A DNA stretch of 64,000 nucleotides from positions 1,087,501 to 1,151,500 of the forward strand of contig CP012819.1 in the NCBI GenBank assembly GCA_001936135.1, written 5' to 3'. The notes under the pieces were generated by a model, which was not told the origin of the DNA, did no database searches, and saw nothing but the letters and a program-made list of their open reading frames with translations. Both the position numbers and the translations under genes were made by a program. This document shows, piece after piece, positions 21,176 to 34,970 of this stretch. Position 1 is the first letter of the stretch. Every line of letters begins with the position of its first letter. Origin of the DNA: Saccharomycopsis fibuligera x Saccharomycopsis cf. fibuligera (lineage: Eukaryota > Ascomycota > Saccharomycetes > Ascoideales > Saccharomycopsidaceae).

Positions 21176-22441
21176 TCATTTGTTGAAACTTTTTTCAAAC
21201 CTCGACACCCATCTCGCAACACCGTAATTTCCTTGCCATAGACTCTTCTTATCCGTCAAGTATCCAATTAACGGTCCATCTAATGGATTAACATCTTCGA
21301 TATCAGACCAGCCATATAATTCACGCAATTGTTTCCACTCAGTCAAGGTTGGCTCGATTTTTGGAGATGAACCATATTTGAGCGGTCCTAAATTGATCCA
21401 GTAAGCTTTCTTATTGCCAACTATTCTACTTATGGCGTCCAAGTATTCGAAAATGTTTTCTGCAGTATCAACAAAGAATTCAGTTACTATTATTACATTT
21501 TCTGCTTCCTGAAACTTACCATCAGAATGAAGCTCAAATTGTCTAAAATCCTGGTGATGCAATGATAAGTTTGAAGGTTTGTTCAAACCGACATTCAATT
21601 GTATGGTACGTAGCTGATCCCCGACGCTAATGTGATGTGAATATGAGTGTATGAAGGGGTAAATCGTATATCCGTAATCTTTAATATGGGTCTTATTGTA
21701 GATAAAATTGTTGAATAAAAACATAAGTAAAGAAAATTCAATTGCGTACACTTGGCTATAATTCTGTAAGGCAATTTCGTGTGCTACTCTGCCCAAGCCA
21801 GACCCAGGAACAACTATTACAGTGTTTCCTTTTTTCACAGCTTTGTCTAATTGAGAGATTTTATTCAAACTGTCGGTGAAAAATTTGAGAATTGGTTTGA
21901 TTTCTTTCTCTCCTATTGGAGACCAGTCTCTTTGGTAATGACAAAGTGTTTCAATAATTCTGAAGTTTTGCTTTGACGGTACAGCAATTCTCATTTCTGC
22001 TGGAGTCACTCCATAATTATCAATTGCTGCACTTGCTATATCATCAACAAGGATGGAATTTGTGCTAATTGCGTGCTCCACCTTGTTTACTCTGTCCAAG
22101 TAATTGATTTCTTTTGCAATCTTTTTATGTTGTTCTGGAAGCGTATTATATAACACTTTTCTTCTATCATTCCATTTATTTGTCTTTAACTTGTAATTTT
22201 GCAATGAGCTGATTGTATTAATGAGTTCAATTCTCTCTTTAGGAAGATCGGTTTTGGCAATTCTGTTGAAGATAAACCCTAGACTTTTGGATCGATACAA
22301 GTTTGACAACATGACAAGGAAGAATATAATAAAAGCTAGCTTATTGTTGACGTTGAATAAGAGTAAGGCAGCATACAAGATAAATGAGAGAGATGTCTTG
22401 GTTAAAAGGTTGCTAATATCCTTTTGAGTTGCTCTGTTCAT
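21176..22441 (-). CDS. Carnosine N-methyltransferase family protein (YNL092W-like)
   Basis: A 421-residue SAM-dependent methyltransferase of the N2227/carnosine N-methyltransferase family, like yeast YNL092W. The SAM-binding loop is VIVVPGSGLGRVAHEIAL, followed by the acidic YAIEFS strand. The C-terminal block with WINLGPLKYG and the WQGNYGVARWVSRFEK end are family signatures. The frame continues upstream through a GTG codon (22615) and another ATG at 22582; the ATG at 22441 is preferred because it gives a length near that of the yeast homolog. Residues about 16-50 are strongly hydrophobic, in two segments, suggesting a membrane-anchored enzyme. The natural substrate in yeast is not established. 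It is divergent from GUA1 across about 580 bp. Confidence 0.88.
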   Translation of the reverse strand: MNRATQKDISNLLTKTSLSFILYAALLLFNVNNKLAFIIFFLVMLSNLYRSKSLGFIFNRIAKTDLPKERIELINTISSLQNYKLKTNKWNDRRKVLYNTLPEQHKKIAKEINYLDRVNKVEHAISTNSILVDDIASAAIDNYGVTPAEMRIAVPSKQNFRIIETLCHYQRDWSPIGEKEIKPILKFFTDSLNKISQLDKAVKKGNTVIVVPGSGLGRVAHEIALQNYSQVYAIEFSLLMFLFNNFIYNKTHIKDYGYTIYPFIHSYSHHISVGDQLRTIQLNVGLNKPSNLSLHHQDFRQFELHSDGKFQEAENVIIVTEFFVDTAENIFEYLDAISRIVGNKKAYWINLGPLKYGSSPKIEPTLTEWKQLRELYGWSDIEDVNPLDGPLIGYLTDKKSLWQGNYGVARWVSRFEKSFNK

Positions 22442-22803
22442 TGTTGCAGAGTTCTCATATGGTTGTCTCTTATGGTTCAGATTGCAGAATTGTAAACACA
22501 CAGGTTGATATTTTAGCTTACGAAAAATTAAAATATCCCAACGGCTGGCCACATAGTAACGGTCCCTGTCCACTGACAACATACACTGACTACAATATGA
22601 AAAACTAGAAAGCACCGTGACTGGTATATTGAAATGGCCGCCTTTTCTCCATCAAAAATGTTGTTTATAATTACAAGTTGTATATCAAATATTCCGTAGA
22701 AATCTTGTTGCCCAGAGGAGAAATCCCAATACTCATCTCTCGGCAACTCACTGCAGTTATACGCCTTCGTATGCGTGTATCCCACGGGTAATTTTCGTTT
22801 TTT

Positions 22804-22807
<4 letters not shown>

Positions 22808-22843
<36 letters not shown>

Positions 22844-22846
22844 TTT
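22808..22846. promoter_or_regulatory. A32-T7 tract in the GUA1/methyltransferase divergent promoter
   Basis: Thirty-two A followed by seven T lie about 180 bp upstream of the GUA1 ATG. Long poly(dA:dT) tracts exclude nucleosomes in yeast and usually mark strong promoters; that function here is inferred. Confidence 0.5.
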
Positions 22847-23023
22847 CTCGTTACTCATCGAGGAGTTTATATACTGCTGCGCTCCGTTTATCTTAAAAAG
22901 CATTGAGAAAAGAAAAAAAAATTTCTTTCTTGGTTTTCTGGCTTTTGCAGTTGGTGGTTCAGCAATCAGCTCTCGCACCCATACTTTATACTATAGATAT
23001 AGACATTTCACACACCAGCAATC

Positions 23024-24604
23024 ATGGCTCCTGTTGAACCAGTTTCTCAAGTTTTCGACACTATCTTAGTCTTGGACTTTGGCTCCCAATACTCTCATTT
23101 GATCACTCGTCGTTTGAGAGAATTTAACATCTATGCTGAGATGTTGCCATGCACTCAAAAGATCAAAGACTTGAACTGGACTCCAAAAGGTATCATTTTG
23201 TCTGGGGGTCCATACTCTGTCTTTGCTGAAGATGCCCCACATGTTGATCATGCCATCTTTGACCTCAACGTTCCAATATTGGGTATATGTTACGGTATGC
23301 AAGAGTTAGCCTGGATCAACGGTAAAGGCGTTGCTAGAGGTGAAAAGAGAGAATATGGCCCAGCTGTGATTAACGTTGAGGACAAATCTTCTCCTTTGTT
23401 TAAGGACGTTGATAATTCCAAGGTTTGGATGTCTCATCATGACAAATTGTCTGCTTTGCCAAATGGTTTTAAGACTATTGCTACTTCTACTAACTCTCCA
23501 TTTGCTGCTATTGCTCATCTTGAAAAACCAATTTTTGGTTTGCAATTTCATCCAGAAGTCACTCACTCTGTCCAAGGTAAATACTTGTTGAGAAACTTTG
23601 CCGTTGATATTTGTAAAGTTAACAATAACTGGACCATGGAAAACTTTATTGATACTGAAATTCAAAGAATTAGACAATTAGTTGGCCCAACTGCTGAAGT
23701 TATTGGCGCTGTTTCAGGTGGTGTTGATTCTACTGTCGCTGCTAGATTGATGAAAGAAGCTATTGGTGACAGATTTCATGCTATTTTGGTTGATAATGGT
23801 GTTTTGAGATTGAATGAAGCTGAAAATGTGAAGAAAATCTTGTGTGATGGTTTAGGTATTAACTTGACTGTTGTTGACGCTTCTGAAGAATTCTTATCCA
23901 AATTGAAAGGTGTCACTGACCCTGAAAAAAAAAGAAAGATTATTGGTAATACTTTTATCCATGTCTTTGAAAGAGAAGCTTCCAAAATTAAGCCAAAACA
24001 CGAAGGTGAAGAAATTGAATTCTTGTTGCAAGGTACTTTGTACCCAGATGTCATCGAATCCATTTCTTTCAAAGGTCCATCTCAAACTATTAAGACACAT
24101 CATAATGTCGGTGGCTTGTTAGACGATATGAAATTAAAATTGATTGAACCATTGAGAGAATTGTTCAAAGATGAAGTCAGACATTTGGGTGAATTATTGG
24201 GTATCTCTCATGAATTGGTTTGGAGACACCCATTCCCAGGTCCAGGTATCGCTATTAGAGTCTTGGGTGAAGTCACAAAGGAGCAAGTTGAAATTGCTAG
24301 AAAAGCCGACCATATTTACATTGAAGAAATTAGAAAAGCTGGTTTGTACAACAACATTTCTCAAGCTTTTGCTTGTTTGTTGCCGGTTAAAACTGTCGGT
24401 GTTATGGGTGATCAAAGAGTCTATGAACAAGTCATTGCTTTGAGAGCTATTGAAACTGTTGACTTTATGACTGCTGACTGGTATCCATTTGACGGAAAAT
24501 TTTTGAGACATGTTTCTAGTAGAATTGTGAACGAAGTCGATGGTGTCGCTAGAGTTGTCTATGACATTACTTCCAAACCACCAGCTACTGTTGAATGGGA
24601 GTAA
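23024..24604 (+). CDS. GUA1: GMP synthase (glutamine-hydrolysing)
   Basis: A 526-residue cytosolic enzyme converting XMP, ATP and glutamine to GMP, the last step of guanine nucleotide synthesis. The N-terminal class I amidotransferase domain has nucleophile Cys89 in GICYGM, with His176 and Glu178 in QFHPEV. The ATP pyrophosphatase P-loop SGGVDST starts at residue 231. The C-terminal dimerisation domain ends [16 protein letters not shown], as in other GMP synthases. The ATG has A at -3 (ATCATGG). Codon use is strongly biased (TTG for Leu, AGA for Arg), as expected of a highly expressed gene. No frameshift or missing catalytic residue was seen. Confidence 0.98.
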   Translation: MAPVEPVSQVFDTILVLDFGSQYSHLITRRLREFNIYAEMLPCTQKIKDLNWTPKGIILSGGPYSVFAEDAPHVDHAIFDLNVPILGICYGMQELAWINGKGVARGEKREYGPAVINVEDKSSPLFKDVDNSKVWMSHHDKLSALPNGFKTIATSTNSPFAAIAHLEKPIFGLQFHPEVTHSVQGKYLLRNFAVDICKVNNNWTMENFIDTEIQRIRQLVGPTAEVIGAVSGGVDSTVAARLMKEAIGDRFHAILVDNGVLRLNEAENVKKILCDGLGINLTVVDASEEFLSKLKGVTDPEKKRKIIGNTFIHVFEREASKIKPKHEGEEIEFLLQGTLYPDVIESISFKGPSQTIKTHHNVGGLLDDMKLKLIEPLRELFKDEVRHLGELLGISHELVWRHPFPGPGIAIRVLGEVTKEQVEIARKADHIYIEEIRKAGLYNNISQAFACLLPVKTVGVMGDQRVYEQVIALRAIETVDFMTADWYPFDGKFLRHVSSRIVNEVDGVARVVYDITSKPPATVEWE

Positions 24605-24833
24605 ACTGGTTGGATTATACTAAGTTCTTTATGGACACCTTTTTTTTCTTTTTCTGTTTATTATTTCTATGTGTTATTTCATTTTTTGATAATTTTTGAT
24701 TTAATTATTTATCTGTACAGTAGTTTTGGTATATATTCTGCTCTTTAGTAATATGAGCTGTACCGCTGAGTTTTTACATGGAGGACTCTGTTTTTAAAAT
24801 TGAAAAACTTATATTCTTTTGCATATCTACTTA

Positions 24834-25316
24834 TTAATGTTTTATCTCAATAAATCTCTGACGTAGCACTGTAGCTATCAATAAATTTTTATCGTGACTA
24901 ATAGTAAGCATAAAAATATTGTTTCCAGACTCAATTTTCATACCTGATTCGACATCACAAGAAATTGAAGGCTTACCATTGGAATCATTTGTCTTGTACC
25001 AGTTTTTAAACTCAAACTGTTTTTGCTGCGATAAGTCCAAAGTCTTGAATAATGCTTCTTTGGCTGCCCAAGATCCAGCAAATACATGAGCACATTGATC
25101 CACTGCTACCGCTACTATGTTTGTGTTGTCATTGGCGTTCTGCTGCTTAACAACTGATTGTAACTTTTGGAATTTGGGGTATTCGTGCTTGTGGTTCAAT
25201 ATCCTCAAAGCGAGTCTATTCACGTAGGAGCTGTGCAAGCCATGTTTTTGAACAAGATGCTTAAACCGCTGAACATTGATGATGTCAACGCCTATGCCAA
25301 TTACTTCACGGATCAT
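24834..25316 (-). CDS. PPT2: 4'-phosphopantetheinyl transferase, holo-ACP synthase type
   Basis: A 160-residue AcpS-type enzyme that moves phosphopantetheine from CoA to a serine of acyl carrier protein. In yeast, Ppt2 activates the mitochondrial ACP needed for type II fatty acid and lipoic acid synthesis. The Mg-binding motif GIGVDIINVQRF is at residues 6-17, and the second motif WAAKEALFK is near residues 83-91, both typical of the family. The short length matches yeast Ppt2. No obvious presequence is seen; targeting may be cryptic. It converges with GUA1 and is divergent from the Asn-rich gene, with starts 355 bp apart. Confidence 0.92.
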   Translation of the reverse strand: MIREVIGIGVDIINVQRFKHLVQKHGLHSSYVNRLALRILNHKHEYPKFQKLQSVVKQQNANDNTNIVAVAVDQCAHVFAGSWAAKEALFKTLDLSQQKQFEFKNWYKTNDSNGKPSISCDVESGMKIESGNNIFMLTISHDKNLLIATVLRQRFIEIKH

Positions 25317-25670
25317 ATGAAACTATGGGAAAAATTCCCATCTCACACAAAGTTCCCCAATAATAAGAGCGTTTCCAGCTGTTTAATTACTTACCGCGCA
25401 AAAAGAGTTTCAATATTTTGAATTTTCCGCGTTTTACCCGTCAGAGTGGGATCCCTGTGTGCGCAGAACGTTTCCTGCCATCGGATTACTATTGTGCTGA
25501 TGATGATTAGTGACTAAGTAAAGACTTGTCATCGCCGCACGCAGACCATCCTAGATGAGAATACATTTACATTAACTGTGTCCAGGTATACTAAACAGGC
25601 AGGAAATTTAGTCAAAATATAGTCACAAACATTTGGAAGATTCAGTTATTCAACGGGAAAGCCACCGAAC

Positions 25671-28763
<3,093 letters not shown>

Positions 28764-29317
28764 GGAATGGTGCTCAGAGCTATACCACTGTCATCAACAC
28801 CGACTGTAATAATGAATTTTACGATTTATCTTACAATTTTACAACGTTTTTCTTCTCATTTTTTCTTTTTTTACATTTCATTTCTTTGTCTTCGTAAAAG
28901 TCTTCTTAATCTTCTTACTATATATTACACTATTTGGACCGCTTTTCCTTAGTTGCTTTCCAATTCAGTCAAACATTCATTTGTATGAATAGTCAATATA
29001 TTTTCTTATGGTTGCGATGGTGATTGTTGTTGGAAGTGGTGCGAGGTTGTATTTGTGTGGTTGATATGAGGAGCTTTCAGGTTACCCGTTCATGCTGCCC
29101 ACCAAAGACCAAAGAAAAAAATTTAGAGCTCAAGTAGCGGTAAAGAGAAAAAAAGGTCAGACCTTGAAGTGTAGAGATTACTAAAGGTACCAGAGTATTC
29201 AATCACAAGCAATAAAACAAGGAAGCATATTTAATTTCCGATAGAAATTAGGTACTTTTTGGAAAGTAACCTAAATCCAACAAACCTACAACATATATAT
29301 ACAAGCCCTTTCCAATA

Positions 29318-30877
29318 ATGGAGTTCCAAGCCATCATATGCTGTGGTAAGGGAAAGAACCTTTCTCCATTTTCCACAGTGCGTCAACATGGTGTTCCAAA
29401 AGCACTTTTGCCAATTGCTAACAAGCCAATGATCTACTATAGTTTAGAATGGTGTGATAAGGCCCCTTTTAGTTCAGTAACGGTGGTCACCGATACTTCC
29501 AGCAGAGAACGTATCGTCGATTATATCATCAATGAATACAAGCAACAAAGGATCAAGGATTTAACCAGTCAAATTGATGTAATTGCCTTGGATATCGAAG
29601 GTACAGGGAGTATTGTAAAAGCTCTTTCTGACCAAGGTAAAATTAGTAAAGATTTTGTATTATTGTCCTGTGATTTTATCACTGATTTGCCTCCACAAAT
29701 TCTCATTGAGCAGTATAGAAACAGAGACGAAAAAGATCTCGGTATGTGCGTCTATTATAAAAACGGGTTTCCAAACATTGATGAGAAAAAAAGTAACTCA
29801 AAGCATTATTATACTTGCTACGATACGGACAATTATGGTGAAAACCATTTGCTAGATATCTATTCTAAGCAATCCGTCATGAAGACCAAATTTTTGAAAT
29901 TTAGAACCCAAATGTTGTGGAGACATGCAAAAGCTAAAGTATCATCCAATTTGTTGGATTCCTTTATTTATTTTTGCTCAAAAGAAATTTTGTCAATTTT
30001 GTCAGATGAACAATACGATTTTGAACTCAAATCATGTACTAAGATAATGAGAGATTTGGCTAGAAGATCATGGAAACACAGTAAGGAAAAAGAATCTATA
30101 CACATGTTTATTTTGCCAGAAGAATGTACTTTTGCAAGAGCTGATAACTTGGCAGTTTATTTGGAAGCTAATAGATGGGTCATGCAACAAGCACATTTGG
30201 AAAACATTAAAAGGTTACAATCTGGACAAACACCATTACAATTCCAGCATCATCAACAGCCACAACATTCACAATCACAACAACAGCAGCAACAGCAACA
30301 GCAACAACAACAGCAGCAGCAACAGCAACAACAACAACAACAAAGTCAACAGCAGCAGCAAGGTCAACAGCAGCAGCCACTGGCTCCAAAGGATAAGAAT
30401 GCTCCTAATATTGGACCAGAATCGCAAATTGGCAAAGAAACGACCATAGACGAACGTACCAATGTCAAAAAGACCATTATTGGATCCAATTGCAAAATAG
30501 GTAAACGTTGCAGATTAGTTGGTTCAATAGTTTTGAATAACGCTACGATTCAAGATGATGTGTTTTTAGAAAACTGTATCATTGGACAAAATGTTGTTAT
30601 TGAATCAAAATCAAGACTTATTAATTGTAATGTAGAAAATAGATACAATGTGACCAAAGGATCACAAATTAAAGGAGAAACATTGCTTCAAATTTCTTTG
30701 CCTAGTTTTGATAACGATACCGGATTTCAGTTTGGTAATGTTACTGAACTTGATGGTGCGGTTGAAAGTTCAGAAGATGATGATGAAGATGATAGTGAGG
30801 GAGAAAGTGATGAGAGTGGTTTTTACGATGAAGATTTTGATGATGATTTAGATGGAGAAGATTTATTTGAACGTTGA
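29318..30877 (+). CDS. GCD1: eIF2B gamma subunit
   Basis: A 519-residue ortholog of Gcd1, a catalytic-subcomplex partner of Gcd6 in the eIF2B guanine nucleotide exchange factor that recycles eIF2-GDP and is the target of Gcn2 control. The N-terminal nucleotidyltransferase-like domain starts FQAIICCGKGKNLSPF and contains PKALLPIANKPMIYYSLEW (about residues 28-46). A left-handed beta-helix of hexapeptide repeats (IGKETTI, IIGSNCKIGK, ENCIIGQNVVI) spans about 370-450. Between them is a Gln-rich insert: residues 321-342 are 22 consecutive Gln with mixed CAA/CAG codons, followed by S-Q5-G-Q4. The C terminus is a long acidic tail. The insert lies in the linker, so both folded domains look intact. 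Confidence 0.95.
   Translation: MEFQAIICCGKGKNLSPFSTVRQHGVPKALLPIANKPMIYYSLEWCDKAPFSSVTVVTDTSSRERIVDYIINEYKQQRIKDLTSQIDVIALDIEGTGSIVKALSDQGKISKDFVLLSCDFITDLPPQILIEQYRNRDEKDLGMCVYYKNGFPNIDEKKSNSKHYYTCYDTDNYGENHLLDIYSKQSVMKTKFLKFRTQMLWRHAKAKVSSNLLDSFIYFCSKEILSILSDEQYDFELKSCTKIMRDLARRSWKHSKEKESIHMFILPEECTFARADNLAVYLEANRWVMQQAHLENIKRLQSGQTPLQFQHHQQPQHSQSQQQQQQQQQQQQQQQQQQQQQQSQQQQQGQQQQPLAPKDKNAPNIGPESQIGKETTIDERTNVKKTIIGSNCKIGKRCRLVGSIVLNNATIQDDVFLENCIIGQNVVIESKSRLINCNVENRYNVTKGSQIKGETLLQISLPSFDNDTGFQFGNVTELDGAVESSEDDDEDDSEGESDESGFYDEDFDDDLDGEDLFER
30278..30378 (+). repeat. Poly-Gln coding repeat in GCD1
   Basis: CAA and CAG codons alternate irregularly, giving 22 Gln, then Ser, five Gln, Gly and four Gln. 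Mixed codons suggest an older, more stable tract than the pure AAT array in the neighbouring gene. Confidence 0.93.
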
Positions 30878-31012
30878 ATTTAGTTGTCGAGGTTGCTCAA
30901 ATAGTATAATTGCTATTTACATGCTATTAGAAGTTTTCACGTAGTTGTAAAAAGCTGATTTTTGCTCTCTTGAATCATTTTTCTTTTTAATTTACCAAAA
31001 TCAAAGATATTA

Positions 31013-31048
<36 letters not shown>

Positions 31049-31772
31049 TTATAAATAGTTATCTCTGAACATTGCAAACCTGCATTTCTATTTTTTCAAC
31101 AAAATTGTAAGATTATTAGCTAACATAGGTCACTAGAGTGTTACATTGAGAAATTTGATGGGCTATACAAAGCACTCTTGTCTTATATCAGTAGTTACCT
31201 TTTTTAGAAAAAAAAAAAATTTTTTTTCTTCACTGTAGTCTATATATTGTAGTGTATAACAGTTTGTTGTAATAAAATTGGTAAAGTACCCTAGATGGTG
31301 CCAGTGCATGACTTTCAATACAATCCTGAGTTAGCTGTAAGCTCACAAAATACACCATGCGTTCTAAGAAGAATTTTTATAAATTAAGTTGACATTCTTT
31401 ATTGCTAGTTCTAAGCATTTGTCTGTTTGGTAAAGTTTTGGAAAACTTTATACAAGAACTCAGTACGCCCTTATTTGAATCTTCGGGTGTTGCATGTAAC
31501 GCAAGCATCCAAACACCGACACAACTGGAGAAAGAGAAGATGACATCGAAAAGAGTATAGTGAAGATATGTTGAAAACATTATGTGCTTTTAACTCCTTT
31601 TTTAAAAATGGGCAAAGCTCCTAAAATGAATACCGGTGTCTTGAAATTTGCAACAGGTCGGCAGAAATTGTAATTGAAATGAATCAGATACATTATTTAA
31701 ACGGATTTATGAGAAGACACTGTACTAAAGACTGTTATTTTTCAAGATAATTATGTAGCTCATATAGTCTGA

Positions 31773-31807
<35 letters not shown>

Positions 31808-32852
31808 AAAAAATAAAAAATAAATATAAAAAAAATTATTTAGCGATGCGAAGTAAAGAATCATTAACCATGAAATTGGAACATTTGCATGTAAGTAATG
31901 TGTCAATTGCTTTTTCTTAAGCCAACAGTACAAAGAATGTTTGCTTCTTAGTTGAATTGCTGGTAACTATGAGAGATGCTTGCATACATGGAGAGCACTG
32001 ATGACGGATCTAAGCATACAGTTACTAAAACTAAAAGCTAACGACACGTTTTCGAGAAGGTACCCAGAAAAAAGCCTGTGTAGTAGTACATGTGTAAATA
32101 ACCTTTTTTCATTAAAATGTCAATTTTTTTAATTGTGAAGAGTGGAGAATACTTGGTTATCGTATCAGCCAACAAAGTCTTGAAAATACAAGACTTCGAA
32201 AAAGAAATTACACTATTTCATTTAAGTGCACCATATAGTCATTATTGATAAAGCGCGTGCTTTATATAGGAACTTTTTGCAAATTTCAGTGACTTTAGTT
32301 GTTACTTACCTAGCTTGAATTTTAGTTTTTGTAAAACAACTAGCCCTAACTTCAGCTCGCTCAATTTCGCCCGCTTAGTTGCTGACCACAATACATAAAC
32401 ACATTATAGTATTAACGGTTAAAGTTGCAGATTACGTGATATATAAGTACAATAACTTTTTGAATGCGATAACAATATTTATACTAATGTAATAATCTCA
32501 ATCAACAAATAGGTATAACGAAAATGAGAGAAACTGGTCTATTAATTGGTTGATATTAGGGTAGTCAAAGGAAAGAGTAAATGAGAAAATTAAAAAAGAA
32601 AACAAACGTTGAAGTTGAAATGAAACTAGGATTGAAAAAAGTCAGTTTTTTTTCTTTTCCGTTTATTCATTGCACGCGATATTAGATTATGATTGGCTGA
32701 GAAAAAAGCAAAAGTTGAATGAAAAACAACAAACTTAGCTGTGACACAAAGAGAGTAAAGAAAACCTACTATTATAACAAAGAGCAATAATGTTTTGAAA
32801 TAAAATCACGAATTAAATAGAAGTAGACAGGCAAAGTTGGAAACCTTCAGGC
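30878..32852. other. Spacer between GCD1 and the MFS transporter gene
   Basis: Nearly 2 kb separates the convergent 3' ends. It holds T29 (31019-31047) and A32 (31774-31805) runs and AT-rich DNA. No supported gene is visible; a 67-codon minus-strand frame at 31377-31580 has no recognisable features. Confidence 0.6.
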
Positions 32853-34970
32853 TTAAACCTTTTCATTAGCGTCAGCAGCACGACTTTGGTGAGAACGCAA
32901 ATTTCTTAATTCTTCTTCTTCTTGCTTCAACTTAGCTTCTTTGGCCTTTTGAGCTTTGAAAACAGCAGCATAACTGTATTTTGACTTTTGTCTTAATTGT
33001 GGGCCCCATTTTTCGAATATCCACGGAATTGGAACCATAACTAAGGAAATAAAGGCAAAGATGGAAGCAGCCCAACCAATATGAACATTTGTAAACATTT
33101 GAATAGTGAATAATGGGAAAACACAAGCCAAAACGTATCTTAAAAAGTTATTAGCGGCAATAGCAGAAGCAACAGAAATTGGTGGATAAGAAAGAGAGAA
33201 GTAAGTGATAGTGGAGAAGAAAATTAAAATCAAACCGAAGCCAAACGGCACACCACCAATAATTGGAACAATCCAATGAACGTGGTCGCTTTTACCGGAC
33301 CAACCCACCCAGAATAAACCAATTGGCAAGAATATAGCGCCAATTTTAGCAGGAAGCAATCTAGTTTCTGGCTGAGGTGGAGTAAAGACACCATTCTTAA
33401 ATAACGGAGACGATCCATCTGGATTCTTCTTCCAAAACACATGAGACACAAGCCACAAGTATAAAATAGTGCCAAAGATTAATCCTAATCCAATTCCCAA
33501 GAATGGTAAACCAGAGTTACCCAAATTAAATTTGTAGACTCCTCTAAAAATAACTGGATAAGCTTCAAAGAACCCGAAAAGGACAGCAAAGATAAACGCA
33601 GACCAAATGGAAAAAACAAGGACAATTGGTTCAACCACCAACATGGCACTTGGTTTAGCAACATAAATGTTAATAACTTGAGTCAAGTAATCTTTAGTAC
33701 TGATGTTTGGTTTAGCAACCTTAATACCTCTTTTTTGGGCTCTTCTCTTCAAGATAACTGGTTTATAAGTTTCTGGGCAAAGAAGCAAAAATGGCAATAT
33801 TGCAGCACCAAAAAACAAGTCAATCCACATGGTCCATTTCCAACTAAAACGTTCAACTGCGTAACCACCAATAACCGGGCCAATAACTGGACCAGCGAAT
33901 GGAGCAAGACAGAAGAAGCTCATGGCAACTTCAATATGATCAAGAGCCCACATATCAGAAATGGTACCACTACAGACAGCCAAAGCCGGAGAACCAAGCA
34001 AACCAGCAAAGAACCGGAGGACCAAGATTTCTCTAATCTTGTTTGAGAAGCCGACACCAAGAGTAAAAATCAACGAAGCTGGGAAAGAAGACAAATAAGC
34101 GACTCTTCTGCCGTATAACTCAGATAATGGGGCAGCAATCATTGGACCAAAAGCTAATCCAAGCACATAAAATGTCAAACCAGCAATGGCTAATTCTTGG
34201 GAAGCCATACCTCTTTGAACAATGTCAGCTACGCCAGAAGTATATAAAGAAGAACCAAAAGTCACCACCAAGGCAACACAAGCAGTAGTCATGGTAATAA
34301 ACCATTTTTTCAAAGACGGCCAATTTTGAGGATTACCAGGATCATTAGGAGAATCCCAAGTCAATTTATCAACCGGTATACCTTCTTCACTTTCATCAAC
34401 TTCTTTGCCTTCTTTTGCCTCTGTAAGCCTTTTTTCTAGCGTTCTTGCTCTTGAGGCGCTGGATAAAGTTCTATTCAAAGCAACGTCAAACACATCCAAC
34501 TGAGGTCTATTTTCATCTTCATCTTCATCTTCACCTTTTGCTTTACTGCTGCTAGAGCTAGAAGTGCCTCTGTATGGCACTTCAGCATTATCGTTGCTAT
34601 CATCAGAGTTAAAGGTTTTGGATTCATGGGCTTTACCAAATTTCGATGGAGATACGGCCGCAGAACCACCACCAACTGGTACTGAAGTTTTATTAGTATT
34701 ATCATTAGTCACGGTTGCGACTGAGTTAGCATCATCGGCGAGTGTCTCACTCTGCTGTTGTTGTAGTTGCTGTTTTGGAGCAGAACCAATTTGCAAGTTA
34801 CGAGCTTCTTCATTAGCCACAGACTCGTGTTCAGAAGCAGTTTCATAGCTTGAAGATTGAGCAAAAGAACTTGTGGATTGGCTGTTTGGCAATTGAGACT
34901 TGGAACTGTAACCTTGAGCTGCTTCTCTTATTTTTTGCTCATCTTGAGCATTAGACCCAAATAGAGGCAT
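32853..34970 (-). CDS. MFS drug/polyamine:H+ antiporter, DHA1 family (TPO-like)
   Basis: A 705-residue major facilitator of the DHA1 family, nearest in appearance to fungal Tpo1-Tpo4 and Flu1-type exporters, which extrude polyamines, azoles or other cations at the plasma membrane. Residues 1-205 are a long Ser/Asp/Gln-rich cytosolic tail, longer than in yeast Tpo proteins. The motif before the first helix, LTWDSPNDPGNPQNWP, is typical of the family. Twelve hydrophobic segments follow from about residue 225. The loop after helix 2 has the MFS motif LSELYGRR, and helix 5 has the GPVIGPVIGGY antiporter signature. The Lys/Glu-rich C-terminal tail is cytosolic. The substrate cannot be fixed from sequence. 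Confidence 0.88.
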   Translation of the reverse strand: MPLFGSNAQDEQKIREAAQGYSSKSQLPNSQSTSSFAQSSSYETASEHESVANEEARNLQIGSAPKQQLQQQQSETLADDANSVATVTNDNTNKTSVPVGGGSAAVSPSKFGKAHESKTFNSDDSNDNAEVPYRGTSSSSSSKAKGEDEDEDENRPQLDVFDVALNRTLSSASRARTLEKRLTEAKEGKEVDESEEGIPVDKLTWDSPNDPGNPQNWPSLKKWFITMTTACVALVVTFGSSLYTSGVADIVQRGMASQELAIAGLTFYVLGLAFGPMIAAPLSELYGRRVAYLSSFPASLIFTLGVGFSNKIREILVLRFFAGLLGSPALAVCSGTISDMWALDHIEVAMSFFCLAPFAGPVIGPVIGGYAVERFSWKWTMWIDLFFGAAILPFLLLCPETYKPVILKRRAQKRGIKVAKPNISTKDYLTQVINIYVAKPSAMLVVEPIVLVFSIWSAFIFAVLFGFFEAYPVIFRGVYKFNLGNSGLPFLGIGLGLIFGTILYLWLVSHVFWKKNPDGSSPLFKNGVFTPPQPETRLLPAKIGAIFLPIGLFWVGWSGKSDHVHWIVPIIGGVPFGFGLILIFFSTITYFSLSYPPISVASAIAANNFLRYVLACVFPLFTIQMFTNVHIGWAASIFAFISLVMVPIPWIFEKWGPQLRQKSKYSYAAVFKAQKAKEAKLKQEEEELRNLRSHQSRAADANEKV

